Shown here: piece by piece, positions 23,400 to 33,235 of the stretch | Layout: each line of letters opens with the position of its first letter | Numbering within the stretch: position 1 is the stretch's first letter | NCBI RefSeq assembly: GCF_021869535.1 | Contig: NW_026262712.1 | Span: 99,080,140 to 99,144,139 of the forward strand | From: Mytilus californianus | Lineage: Eukaryota > Mollusca > Bivalvia > Mytilida > Mytilidae | DNA length: 64,000 nt | Direction: 5' to 3' | Notes under the pieces: model-generated | What the model was told of the DNA's origin: nothing | Databases searched by the model: none | The model's input: the letters and a program-made list of their open reading frames with translations, nothing else | Made by a program: the position numbers and the translations under genes

Positions 23400-24195
23400 A
23401 GCCTGTTTATACTCGCTGTCGATATAGCCACCATTCTTTTTTGCTTCGAATGAAGATGTGCTTGTCTTCAAACCTTAAACCAAACGTGTGGTCGGCGTTA
23501 AGAGTCATGTTGAGTGATCGCGATCGGGTCCAAGGATACCATTGCGTTCAATGGGTAATAGATTGAGAATCTCTCTAGGAGGTGGGGGTTATGCTGACAT
23601 CATAGCTGGAATGATTCGATTATATTCGTGACCTGAAAAACTACATTTTTGCGCCTCGACCACTAGTTAAAACACCTTGGAGAATACTCAGCTCAGTCTT
23701 ATCTTGCCAAGACGGTGCTAAAAGTTGCTTGTTTGAATGTTTAGTTTGATCTCATGCAAATCTTCAACAAGTGTTTCACGCTGCCTTTTATCAGTGATCT
23801 TTATGAACTTCAATTATTTATAGACGCTGCTAGTGTTAAAGGGCGCTGGAATGAAGTGTTGATGTGCGTTCGATAGCGTTCTAAGAGATGCACGCGCACC
23901 CTATCGTTTGATAGCATTTGAGCGAATCTTCAACAGCGTTTAACGTTTGAATTGTTTTATAAATGATGGTTATTCATAAGCATCAACCAGTTTCTTTTAA
24001 TTTAACTCAGGTTTTTTCTAATCCGGATTCGAAAGCATTACAAAATACCGATTTGCTAGATATCCTATACTCTCCATATCGACCTAAATGATTTATTTCA
24101 CACCAATGTTTACTTTGGTTATTAACTATATCTGTATGTTTTATGTGTCTTAGACTTATGTCTTTACCCAGTTTACACCAATTGATGTATTGATG
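23400..24195. other. Element-derived sequence, genes not resolved
   Basis: GC-rich left half with a reverse-strand piece (LNADHTFGLRFEDKHIFI, about 23430-23500) that looks coding but that I cannot name. The right half is AT-rich with nothing recognised. Confidence 0.35.
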
Positions 24196-24545
24196 TTATC
24201 TGACCGTCTTTTCACTACATTGCGCTTGTTGTTGGGTTTGTAATTGGTCATCTTTCAGCACCACATTGACAGCAGTTGCTTCTCCATTCTTCGATGGGAT
24301 CTCACTCATGTCTGTAGTTACACGTGCAAACGTCTTTGCAAATGAGTTCGCCTTCAAATAGCCTCGTGCGATGTTCTGAGATGCAGGTAAGGCAAAAATC
24401 CTTCCAGTGACATATCCACTCCTCACATCTATATTCACCGTCATCCTTCTGTCTGAAGTGTTTGAACTGGTGTTCCACAGAAAACTTGTCTCATCTATTT
24501 TGCCACCGAAACCACTACCTGCCTGGTTTGAAATGTAGGTAATAA
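24196..24545 (-). pseudogene. Unidentified element protein, beta-rich (possible minor capsid)
   Basis: The reverse-strand frame is open from about 24545: ITYISNQAGSGFGGKIDETS, then DRRMTVNIDVRSGYVTGRIF, NIARGYLKANSFAKTFARVT and a Gln-rich end QTQQQAQCSEKTVR before a stop at 24196. Alternating hydrophobic residues suggest beta strands. The setting beside capsid remnants suggests a minor structural protein, but I do not recognise the sequence. It has no obvious start codon with a long upstream region, so the N-terminus is probably lost. Confidence 0.4.
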
Positions 24546-24890
24546 GAGGTAAACTTTGTCGTTAGTGACGCCGATGTCGCGTCCCTCCAACGCAACATGT
24601 AACTGGTTCATAACTTTTGCGTATCGGTAGTACGACTCTTGTTAGATCGATTGTGGTAAATTCGTAAGGTGCAGATCAACATTCTTCACAAAACGTCTTG
24701 AACTGTTTCTTGGTCAGATTAACACAATGAGCACGATATATGTGATCAAGATGTTTTGCGTCCTGTTGGTATTGGCAGATGAAGTAAGCATTTTCCCAGA
24801 TCGATTACCAGGGTAGTTTGAAGTAGTTATGACGCAGGTTGACCCCCTTCTCCAACGTCGGAAGGAAAAAGTGATTGCTCTTGCTAGCTA
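24546..24890 (-). pseudogene. Further broken reverse-strand coding debris
   Basis: Short reverse-strand pieces such as VNLTKKQFKTFCEEC (near 24700) and VALEGRDIGVTNDKVYLL (near 24560-24600) look protein-like but switch frame repeatedly. Family unknown; probably the upstream part of the 24196-24545 gene. Confidence 0.3.
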
Positions 24891-24950
24891 TATTTTCATT
24901 TTACTGTTATGAGATGTCTTAACATTCCATATTTGAATAAAATAATAATT

Positions 24951-25340
24951 TACTGCGTGAAATATCGAAAGAAGACGGGCACGGTGCACTAAGGCGAGAC
25001 TGTGACCAGCAACGGTCGGCGGCGAAAGGTTGAAACCTGTGCTGTTTGTGGTTTTAAGAAATCTCAGTTTGTCGCTCCTGAGGGCGCCGGTCTCATACAC
25101 AAGTTGATCAATCGTATGCCCATAGAAACGCATGTCCCTGACACAGCTTCAACGGACCGGGGACCAAAGTACGTATGCAGTTGAACGCAGACGGCACCCC
25201 GAAGGCTTAGTCAAAATCTGTCAACAGAGTCGATCAGGCGGCGTATCGTCACGATTCCACAGCTCACAAAAGCTTAGATCTTGGCATCATCAAACCCATC
25301 ATCGGCACCAAAGTGAGATTTGGATTGGATTTTAGGATAA
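24951..25340 (+). pseudogene. Zinc-ribbon plus phospholipase-A2-like protein (Polinton/adintovirus type), broken
   Basis: A first knuckle reads YCVKYRKK (24951-24974), where the second expected Cys is Tyr. After a stop near 24990 the second knuckle, ETCAVCGFKKSQF, is intact (about 25031-25070). Then comes a Gly-Pro-Gly calcium-loop-like GPGTKVRMQLNADGTPK with a stop, and VNRVDQAAYRHD (25220-25256), which carries the His-Asp dyad seen in parvovirus-type phospholipase A2 domains. The residues after the dyad appear deleted, and the sequence resumes at LGIIKPIIGTKVRFGL. In related elements this small protein is thought to act on membranes at entry; here it cannot be made intact. It is followed directly by the integrase on the same strand. 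Confidence 0.6.
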
Positions 25341-26010
25341 ATCGTATGACCGATGAACTAGGCGGGGAGATACACAAAAAAGTTTTTCGACGGCAGTTTC
25401 AGAAACGACAAATGATCGTTGGAGGTGTCGACGAATCTTCGGCCACGGATCACGTTGACATCATGGTTCTACAACAAGGAGCTCGAGGTCAAGCAGCTTC
25501 TCCGGAAGTATGATGTCGAACCCCACTAAAACGGAGAGACGTCGAGCGCCGTTAAACCATGGAACCAAGCCATGAAAGAACTTCAAGTACTTTTTAGTCA
25601 ACTATACGCGCACATACGATCTCAATCCTCAGTACGACACGACCAAGCACAGATGCATCAAAATAACACCCAGCGTTGCGAGTTATAAAGAGTATGACAA
25701 TAAAGTGTTCCGGAAACTCTACGGGAACATCGTTTCCGCGTTGAGGACAAGGTGTGTATCACTAAGAAAAAAAAAGAATGTTTGAAAAGGGATTCACATC
25801 TAGGTGATCCGAAGGAGTAATCACCGTTTCTCAAACACTCAACTTCCAACCTACCGTCTAGGGATTTCAACGATGAGGAAATACAGGGTTCCTTCTACGA
25901 TCCCAAACTTCAGAGGACTGATCAACCCATATACCGCATTGAAAAGGTCAAATAGCTCTACATCAAATGGAGAAGGTATTCTGGGTCGTTTAATTCTTTG
26001 ATAAATCAAT
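25340..26010 (+). pseudogene. Retroviral-type (rve) integrase of Polinton, decayed
   Basis: The N-terminal piece DELGGEIHKKVFRRQFQKRQ leads into VDESSATDHVDIM (about 25425-25465), the position of the first catalytic Asp of the DDE fold. A central catalytic part is deleted or scrambled (25510-25560). FKYFLVNYTRTYDLNPQYDT and ITPSVASYKEYDNKVFRKLY (25585-25720) correspond to the region after the last catalytic Glu. EEIQGSFYDPKLQ, then YRIEKV and YIKWRRYSGSFNS (25880-26000), look like the C-terminal chromodomain-like module. Several frame changes make it non-functional. Its neighbour upstream is the zinc-ribbon/phospholipase-like remnant. Confidence 0.7.
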
Positions 26011-26560
26011 GGAGTAACAATCATTTTTCAACAAGTTCTCTAGTCTTGACGATTTCGACAAGACTGAAAATGTTTTCAGAGTGTATGACATTAAACCTAG
26101 TGGCACGATGTCCTAAATCACTACCCAGTCTTATCCTAAACGCGTGGCTGATCTTCCTACATACCTAGTGGATATTAAACGAGTGGTTGAACTACGGGCT
26201 TCGTCTTACGTTTCGAATGCTTCAGTTTGACAAAGGTCTCATTGGTATCAGTTTTGTCCTGTTTGTCGAACATATGAGTTTTAAGAGTGCCGTACTTAGA
26301 CTCAAACGTATCAATCTTACCTTGCATCGTCATCATCAAGTCTTGCCAATTTCCCGCGTACCATCCTTTTGTCACTGGTTCATCAGCCACTTTTCCTCTG
26401 GAAGACTACGATTCGAAAGGCTCTACATATATACTAGTAGGTCTGCTCATCTTACCAACGTTAGTTGACACGCATACGCTTCATTCATGTTCGTTTGTAT
26501 ATGACAGCATGTCACTGTCAGTTCGTCGTGCATCCTATCTAAGGGTTTCAAAACCTGACT
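26011..26560 (-). pseudogene. Unidentified element-derived coding debris
   Basis: The reverse-strand frame at 26175-26390 reads ADEPVTKGWYAGNWQDLMMT followed by a Lys-rich region, without stops. It may be part of a structural or DNA-binding protein of the element. Not recognised. Forward-strand frames in the same place look like shadows. Confidence 0.3.
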
Positions 26561-26569
26561 GACATGCCT

Positions 26570-27095
26570 CTTGGTCACTGAATCCGAACCATTTTTTGCA
26601 GGCTTCAAGGTTGACATAATAATGATGGAAAGCTCATGTCCAGGTCCGCGACTATACTCAATTTATCTTCAGCAGTTTTCTTCTTACAATGATACCAAAC
26701 GTATTATCCATTGTCTGTTAATAGCAATTTTGAAAACACAGACTCGTCAAATGACCAGCCACCCTGCAGTGATTTCAACACGTACAAGCAGAGATGTCCA
26801 CATACAACCATGTCTTGTTGTTGAGGTTCGTTCGTGTTGCAGTCGATAGGGAGACCTAGATATCTTCGCAGTTTGTTGGGCGTGGGAATCCGTAAGAGTC
26901 AAAGTAAACTTCCCTACTTGTTCTTAAAGAAACATGTGCAATACGTCCTGGATCCGTCCCATTCATCGTGATTCAGGATACTGCACTCGACGCACCGCAG
27001 TTTTTTGGGAGGATGTCTCGCATTGCCGCGCCATTAAAGTTTGGAATTTTCAGATTGTACAACTTGCTCGAGTTCCACGTTTGACAAGGGTTTGT
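26570..27095 (-). pseudogene. Adenain-like cysteine protease of Polinton, decayed
   Basis: In reverse-strand order: KPLSNVELEQVV (about 27050-27085), then LKIPNFNGAAMRDILPK (about 26997-27050), then after frame shifts HDEWDGSRTYCTCFFKNK with a stop, IPTPNKLRRYLGLP, and the nucleophile region MVVCGHLCLYVLKS (26771-26812). The order matches maturation proteases of adenoviruses and Polintons. The Cys motif is preserved, but where I place the catalytic His the codon reads Tyr, and at least two frameshifts and a stop are present. The enzyme would have cut capsid precursors, fitting its company with capsid remnants. Confidence 0.65.
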
Positions 27096-27610
27096 CGGGG
27101 AAAATAATGTCATGCACGTGTATTTCGCCCATTTATTTACATTCGTTAATGGTCATAGGCGAGTTGCTGACGCCGTCTTCCAGAGTGTGGCGCTTTTCAT
27201 CTTTGTTTGATAGTGTTACTTTCCTCACTTACGCTCACTTATCTTCTCAACTCGTTTCTCTGGTACATGTAGTATCGCATCGTGCTCTTTTCTCGCCCTT
27301 TGATCCGCGACATGTACATGATGTAGTCCTTCATGAATGTCAGTTGCGTGTTTTTGTACGTCTAACATTGCCTCTTTGGTGTATCGACTTCCAACTCAAA
27401 GTCATTGGGATGGGCCACGATGTACTTCAGTTTGCGTCTATCCATAATCTCTCGCAGTCTGATTCTTCGGCCGTTATCAGAGGGTGCACTCAATACAATT
27501 CGGATCTAGCAGGATGTTGCTGAACACCTTCTGCTTTTTCTTGATGGTGGCAGCGGGGGTCTTTAAACGGGCTTTTAACAGCCAAGTAAACCATGTACAA
27601 GCATCTTCAC
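27096..27610 (-). pseudogene. Element-derived basic protein remnants, unidentified
   Basis: Reverse-strand pieces: RRIRLREIMDRRKLKYIVAH (near 27400-27480) and LKTPAATIKKKQKVFSNILL (near 27500-27570). Both are basic and sit upstream of the protease in the same direction. No family recognised. At least one stop separates them from the protease frame. Confidence 0.35.
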
Positions 27611-28076
27611 TAATGCTTTCGGTTTTTTGTTGTAACTTCTTAAAACTTGTACACAAATATAAATTTGTAAGGTCCGTTCCATAATGACTTTTCTCTCCAA
27701 ATACCACTGAATCTAAAACCCAAATGATATTAAACACCTGTCACTCCTCTGTTTCCATGACCAAAACAATTTCGATCCGTATTATTCACTCGAAATAAAC
27801 AATTGTATCTATTGGCAGAGTGCTACACGTATGTCCCTTACTGTGCACTATTTTAATTGTCAAATACTAATTAAAAATGATATCGTCCTAAAAATGCATA
27901 ATATAATTTGAAAATTGGACAAATACAGTACCACTAAAATGATTAACAAACAAACAGTTTAGAATATATATTACGTTTAATGGTACTTAGATAAGGAACG
28001 ACATCGAGGCGTAATATTTTGCACTTTTTAAAAGTAGATTTCATAGTATAACATCTTCGTATGTTGTTCTTTTCAG
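27611..28076. other. Intron sequence, nothing recognised
   Basis: AT-rich again. It ends in a polypyrimidine stretch and TTTTCAG before exon F. Confidence 0.4.
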
Positions 28077-28136
28077 ATTCCGGAAGTACAGAGACATTGC
28101 AAAACACCAACACTGAGAGGGAAAGCAGCAGTGCAG
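28077..28136 (+). CDS. Exon F of split membrane-protein gene: Ser/Thr/Glu tail
   Basis: 60 bp between GTTCTTTTCAG and GCAG|GTTAGT. The junction codon gives Asp, then SGSTETLQNTNTERESSSA: polar, rich in Ser, Thr and Glu, and low in order. Phase 1 at both ends. It lies alone between a 15.8-kb and a 5.4-kb intron, with Polinton remnants in both. Support is its phase, splice sites and composition, which is continuous with the next exon's acidic stretch. Confidence 0.55.
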
Positions 28137-28499
28137 GTTAGTAGTGCGTACTCGCGCAATTTCTTTGGTGCTTTTTCATCCTTTTTATCCATAACATATT
28201 TTAGCTTAGCTAATCCTTTCATAACCAGTATTGTTTTCCATAATACGCAGTTGTTACCTTACTAGGCTTGATATTAACATTAGGTAAGATCAACATATTG
28301 CTAAAATTATTTTTAAAAGGGAGGCGAAAGATACAAAAGGGACATTCAAACTCATAAGTTGAAAATAAACTGACAACGCCATGACACAATTATATGTGTA
28401 ATATCTATGAATGAAATTACATACGATTAATGGATGAACATAATTTGAAATATGAAATGTTTTTACATCAACAAGAAAAAAACTCGAGAACGCTTATGT

Positions 28500-28830
28500 T
28501 CTTTACTTAAACAAAGGCAACAGTAGTATACCGCTGTTCGAAACTCATAAATCGATAATTATATCGAGATAAAAACAAATCCGGGTTACAAACTAAAACT
28601 GAGGGAAACGCACCAAATATAAGAGGAGAACAACGACACAACAAAAACACAACATTAAAATGTAACACACACAGAAACGAACTATAATATAACAATGACC
28701 ATTTTCCTGACTTGGTACAGGACATTTTAAGAAAAAAATGGTGGATTGAACCTGGTTTTGTGGCATGCCAAACCTCCCGCTTTTATGGCAATGTTAAATA
28801 TAACATTAAAATGACAACATAACATGAAAT
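28500..28830 (-). repeat. Dispersed repeat, inverted copy of 21575-21832
   Basis: Begins ACTTAAACAAAGGCAACAGT and extends past CCTGACTTGGTACAGGACAT into AATGGTGGATTGAACCTGG, the module also seen near 5215-5280. Its inverted partner lies on the other side of the Polinton fragment and exon F. Confidence 0.7.
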
Positions 28831-28837
28831 GTCTTCA

Positions 28838-29008
28838 ATTTTAGAAAGACATCTGTTCAATATGCTATGTTCTTCTTCATCCCAAGACTTCAAAAGATGT
28901 GAATAAAAGGAAGAAAAAATGAAGAAAAAATGAAAAAAAACAGTGTTCGCGACGACTTTCTATAAAGAAGTTCCCGAGTTTTAAATCTTTCCGGCAAAGT
29001 TAACTTTA
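28838..29008 (+). repeat. About 165-bp direct repeat, copy 1
   Basis: Matches 31986-32147: shared TTAGAAAGACATCTGTTCAA, CAGTGTTCGCGACGACTTTC and TTTCCGGCAAAGTTAACTTT. Flanks differ on both sides. The two copies bracket the SINE, the Penelope-like tails and the polymerase remnant. Confidence 0.8.
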
Positions 29009-29139
29009 GATTAATAAAACATAATGATGAATCATTTTTTACACATGCAGACCTTTTAAGTATGAATTTGCATTTTGGAATATAATTATAAATAATGACA
29101 CTGGATGCCTCGACAGGTTATGTATCTCATACTATGTAA

Positions 29140-29604
29140 AAATAAGAAAACGTGGTATGATTGCCAATGCGACAACTATCCACCAGAGACCAAATGACAT
29201 AGGAGTTAACAACTATATGTCACTGTATGGCCTACAACAATGAGCAAAACAAATAATGTATAGTCAGCTATAAAAGGGCTCGAAATGACAAATGTAAAAC
29301 AATTAAAACGAGAAAACTAACGGCCTGATTTATGTAAAAACAATAAACAGAAAACAAATATGATGTACAGCAAAAAACGACAACCACTCAATGACAGGCT
29401 CCTGACTTAGGACAGGCACATATAGAGTGTGGCGGGGGTAAACTAGTTTGCTGGCGCCAAACACTCCCCTTAACCTGTGATAGTGGTGTAACAGTACAAC
29501 ATTAGTACAACATATAATAATCAATTGAAAAGGGCTTAATTCAGCAAATCGATATAAAGCAGAAAATATCTAACACAAAACATAGTCCGGACGTGGCATT
29601 ACCC
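29140..29604 (-). mobile_element. Penelope-like 3' tail, reverse orientation (first of two in tandem)
   Basis: Its terminal end is at the left (GATTGCCAATGCGACAACTA, complement of the family tail). It continues through CGAGAAAACTAACGGCCTGA and GACAGGCTCCTGACTTAGGA to about 29600. Confidence 0.75.
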
Positions 29605-30140
29605 GCCATGAAAATCCACATTGTATGATTGGCAATGAACCAACTATCGACCAGACACAAAATGACAAAATGTTAATCATATAGAAAAACCAACGGCCTA
29701 TTTTGGGACAATAAACGAAAAACAATTATGACCTGAATCAATCAACAACAATCACTGAATTACAGGGCTTTGACTTTTGACATGTTTATGCATAATGTGG
29801 TTGGGTTGAAAATGTATGCTAATCTGGAGCAATGGTGTTATTGAACAACATCATCAGAACAGACTGTAAAAATCAGTTGAAAAGGGCTTACCTCATCAGA
29901 TTTGCACGAGGCACATAAAATAACTACAATAAAAGACAAAAGACATACAGTACCGATTTTAGAGTAGTCGCAGTAAAATGGAATTAAGAAAAGGCCACTT
30001 ATGATAATAAAAAAATCATGTTTTACCCGCTTAAATATCAATCAGTACACATCCAACATGTTACATGTAAAAGTGTCATTTACAGTCTGAGAACAGCATG
30101 ACCATGTGCAATGTCAATACATTAGTATCGACAGGATGTG
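29605..30140 (-). mobile_element. Penelope-like 3' tail, reverse orientation (second, older)
   Basis: It repeats the family tail in more diverged form (GATTGGCAATGAACCAACTA at its left end) and reaches farther up the element, to the complement of TGTCGATACT...TGGCATTGCACA. The copy at 56041-56745 starts at nearly the same upstream point, hinting at a preferred truncation site or a tail-only derivative. Confidence 0.7.
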
Positions 30141-30164
30141 GGACCTGAAGGGGATCTTGAAGCT

Positions 30165-30375
30165 AAAGTGGTCCAAGTAGTTAATATAAAGTGAATAGCT
30201 TTCAACACTGAGGTTGTGAGTTAGAACCCTCTTCGTGGCAGGTACGACCTTAATTGACTTGGATTGCCAGTTATCTCCAGGCACACTGGCTACCTTTACG
30301 AAGACAACCTTGCAATCATGATATATACAATGTTTCTGGCAGTGGCCTTAAACACCAACTATCAACTAAATAATC
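30165..30375 (+). mobile_element. tRNA-derived SINE, degenerate
   Basis: A B-box-like GGTTGTGAGTTAGAACCC (near 30212-30230) is preceded by a decayed A-box region (CAAGTAGTTAATATAAAGTG). GACTTGGATTGCCAGTTATC, GGCACACTGGCTACC and the ending GTGGCCTTAAACACCAAC match a SINE family that I remember from bivalves. No clear flanking duplication was seen. Confidence 0.65.
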
Positions 30376-30544
30376 ACTGGACCATAATTGTTCAGAACTG
30401 AATAATATATAGACAGTTAGTTATGCTTTAATTTATTAATATAAAAAAACAATGTTAGAACCGATAAAGGCAATATTCCAACATTTAATTACACCGTACT
30501 ATAAAGGCTCAAATTGCAATGTGGTATCCAATTCGATTTAGGTT

Positions 30545-30738
30545 TCTACAGGTACAGCCAAACGTCCTAACCAAATCTTTATATCTATGGAAGTATCAGT
30601 CATTTTTCGTTTGAATTGTTTTAAATCTGTCAAGTAATGACCTATTATAGCTTGCTATGCGGTATGAGTTTTGCTCATTGTTAAAGGCCGTACGGATATG
30701 TAGTTGCTAACTTCTAAGCCATTTAGTCTCTGATGGAG
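30545..30738 (+). mobile_element. Penelope-like tail fragment, cut at 30738
   Basis: AGCTTGCTATGCGGTATGAG and AAGGCCGTACGG are followed by GTCTCTGATGGAGCC, then abrupt loss of the usual terminal TTGTCTCATTGGCAAT. The next bases begin the GC-richer Polinton polymerase piece. Confidence 0.65.
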
Positions 30739-30779
30739 CCAACAAGCTCTGCAGATTCGCTTTAATGATCTTGAAACTG

Positions 30780-31400
30780 TCTACAAACCTCAAACGCTTG
30801 GGGTTTCACCTTTCGATCCTTTGACCTGTACACGGACACTTAAATCTTCTTGATGAAGAATATGTACTTTTCCTTTTGTTGGGAATACACGTGTTAGGTA
30901 CTTCAGTTGATCCTAGATTCTTGAAAAGTTGACTGTCGTACCCGACCAGATTGTGGAAGAAAAGGGGGATATGGCAGTGGTCCCTCACCTTCTCCTATTT
31001 CCCCAGCACTTGGAGGGAGGCCGTTTATTGGTTCCTGTTGTCCGCCGTCACAAACCTCGGCTTGTTGTGGCTGTTCTCGGTGTAGATAGCCTTGATGTTC
31101 TCCTCCAACTTTTCAACAAAGCTGAACACCGGCTCCTTAGTGAAGACACTGTTTTTGAAGCACTTATTGTAGTAACAGAACCCCGACGGCGTGTGCTTCT
31201 GATAAGTTTTGGTGTGTGCTTTTAAGTCCGCATAGTGTCAGAGTTCTATGATCTCGCGGTCGTTGCCGACTATTTTGGCGAAGTTTTTTAGTGTTTCTTT
31301 TACTTGTTTCAACAATTAATCTACAAAATCTACAAAAGAATCCTGCGGTTTGGGGTCGACTTACTCAGTGAGGCGCTCAAAGTCTTCGAATGGGACTCTC
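30780..31400 (-). pseudogene. Protein-primed family B DNA polymerase, N-terminal part (Polinton), decayed
   Basis: In reverse-strand order: NARSLRVPFEDFERLTE (about 31360-31415), then SGFCYYNKCFKNSVFTKEPV (about 31120-31190) with EKLEENIKAIYTEN following, then, after stops, VRDHCHIPLFFHNLVGYDSQ (about 30920-30990) and a frame-shifted remainder to 30790. The DHCH phrase and the HNLxGYDSxLF exonuclease-region motif are hallmarks of Polinton and bidnavirus-like polymerases. The zinc-knuckle stretch between DHCH and the exonuclease motif is deleted, and the whole polymerase domain is absent. It would have copied the element's linear DNA; here it is inactive. Confidence 0.75.
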
Positions 31401-31980
31401 AGCGACCTGGCGTTGTTATCGAGCACTGATAAGTTCCTTCGCGGGTTATCTTCATCTTAACAGCTTTGTGGTAGATACAATATTCCTTGTAGGTATCGAA
31501 TCTTTTCTGTGGAAGTGATTCAAACATCTGTAGAACAAATTTATCTCGTGGCGGTGGTTCGATATGTGGCTGGAGACCAATCGAGACATATTCCTGATCC
31601 AGCAGTATAGCTTTCTGCCATAGTTGATATCCCTTTCACTTGCAATGTCTGAAAAGCGTAGCGGGTAAACCTTTTTTTGAGACTCGCCGGGAATGTTATT
31701 CCTTCCAGTTTCAGTTATTCTTTCCACCGGTAGTACTGTGTCCTATCCGTGTGCTTTTGGCCTACCTCCTCATGTTGTGCAGTCGAAAGTATGACCAACT
31801 CGAAGCACCTGGCGTCGGCGTCCTTCTCGTTTATTACATCTTTCTTGTCTTTGATTCACATCGGCAGGGCTAAGTACTGTAATTTAGCGCCTTTACTACG
31901 TCAAAGAGACAGAATTAAAACAAAGCGATGGGAAAAATGATACCATTTAAATAGATTTAACACCGGCAGATCAACGTACG
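31401..31980 (-). pseudogene. Polinton coding debris upstream of polymerase
   Basis: Same higher-GC composition. Reverse-strand pieces such as PPRDKFVLQMFESLPQKRFD and IYHKAVKMKITREGTYQC (about 31440-31560) look coding but change frame. This may be the start of the polymerase gene or the preceding gene. Not identified. Confidence 0.4.
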
Positions 31981-31985
31981 GTCTT

Positions 31986-32147
31986 CAAATTTAGAAAGAC
32001 ATCTGTTCAATATGCTAAGTTCTTATTCATCCCAAGACTAGAAAAGATGTGAATAATAGGAAAAAAAAAGAAAAAAAAACAGTGTTCGCGACGACTTTCT
32101 ATGAAGAAGTTCCCGAGTTTTAAATCTTTCCGGCAAAGTTAACTTTA
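31986..32147 (+). repeat. About 165-bp direct repeat, copy 2
   Basis: Partner of 28838-29008. After it the sequence continues into the next block instead of into the downstream sequence of copy 1. Confidence 0.8.
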
Positions 32148-32300
32148 GAGGGATTTTAGTATTAGTTTTAGGTCCATTATGGCCATAATATAGTTCTGCA
32201 CGTGTTTTGGTACTGATACATACTTGGCTTTCATTTGTGTTTGGCTTTGTGCTTTCCTGATGGAAGTAACCAGAAAAGCGCTTCAAACACATACAACCTA
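32148..32300 (+). repeat. Dispersed repeat tail CCTGATGGAAG...CCAGAAAAGCGCTTC
   Basis: Shares with 61795-61955 the order TTTTAGGTCC, TTGGCTTTCA, CCTGATG, CCAGAAAAGCGCTTC and ACATACAA. Both copies have a weakly conserved reverse-strand frame. Class unknown. Confidence 0.55.
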
Positions 32301-32879
32301 AAATTAAATGTGACTTTTATTTTTTAATGTAAATGTCTAAAAGTATATACTGGCATGTCAGGTTTGAAAGGTGGTTGTACTTGCTGATTTCACGACTTCA
32401 AAAGAACAAAATATTATGCTAAACTGAAGTAAATGTAGTGATGCATCACAAAAGATTTTGAACATAGAAGGTCAATTTGATATCGTTACATGGTTGCCTG
32501 TTCGTTTAACAATGGTACAGTTATTTACTTTTTACAGACGAACAAGTCTTGTGATAATGCAAATTTAAACTACATTGGTTCACGTAAGAGAGTATTTCAT
32601 GTAAAATATTTGCTTGTTAAACAATTCTCATGATGATGCCGTAAATTTAAAAATTGTAATTCATATCTATATGAATATGCATTGTGACATCGTGTATTCT
32701 TGAGTAAAGATGTTTCTTTGTGTATTAATTATCTCAAAATATTGGCTATAGTTAAGAAATACATTTTCGAAATAGAGACCCTTTTTATCATAATATACAA
32801 AATCGGCGATGCCTTATACATATCAGAAAAGATAATCTTATAGTGAATATATGAATAGCGATTGTTATGGTTCGTTCTT
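32301..32879. other. Intron sequence, nothing recognised
   Basis: AT-rich, with no exon of matching phase. Confidence 0.35.
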
Positions 32880-33235
32880 ATTTTGTGCTGTTACACCACT
32901 GTCTCAGGTAAACGCAGGATGGAGCGCTAACAAACATGGTCAAACCCACCACATTCTTTATGTGTCTGACTAATTTAGTGGTTGTCGTTAGCTTCTGTCT
33001 GTAATATCTGTTTTTCGTTTATTATTTTGTCATAGATCAGACTGTTGGTTTTCTCGTTTGATGTGCATCACATTTTGTCATGTTGAGAAAGATTTATAAC
33101 TGACTATACAGTTCGGGTTATGCGTATTTCTGAAGGCCGCAAAGCGACCTATAACTGATTTTATCTTCATCATTTGGACTCTGGTGGATATTTGATTCAT
33201 TGGCAAGCATACGTCATCTCTATATTTTTACATGA
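32880..33235 (+). mobile_element. Penelope-like 3' tail fragment
   Basis: GTGCTGTTACACCACTGTCT...GAGCGCTAACAAACATGG, GTCATAGATCAGACTGTTGG and TTGATTCATTGGCAAGCATA follow the family tail from its middle to its end. Confidence 0.75.

Larger units (their letters stand above)
22130..27610. mobile_element. Decayed Maverick/Polinton (adintovirus-like) fragment
   Basis: Base composition shifts abruptly to higher GC here. Remnants of several genes typical of these giant DNA transposons/endogenised viruses occur on both strands: capsid-type proteins (-), a zinc-ribbon/phospholipase-like protein (+), a retroviral-type integrase (+) and an adenain-like protease (-). All are broken by stops and frameshifts. 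No terminal inverted repeats could be found by eye. It lies wholly inside the 15.8-kb intron of the host gene. The related polymerase piece at 30.78-31.4 kb lies across a host exon from it, so the two are separate or rearranged pieces. Confidence 0.75.

Noticed and set aside
22130-31980. One intact Polinton spanning 22.1-32 kb
   Set aside because: A host exon of correct phase (28077-28136), a SINE and several retroelement tails lie between the two blocks, and no terminal inverted repeats were found.
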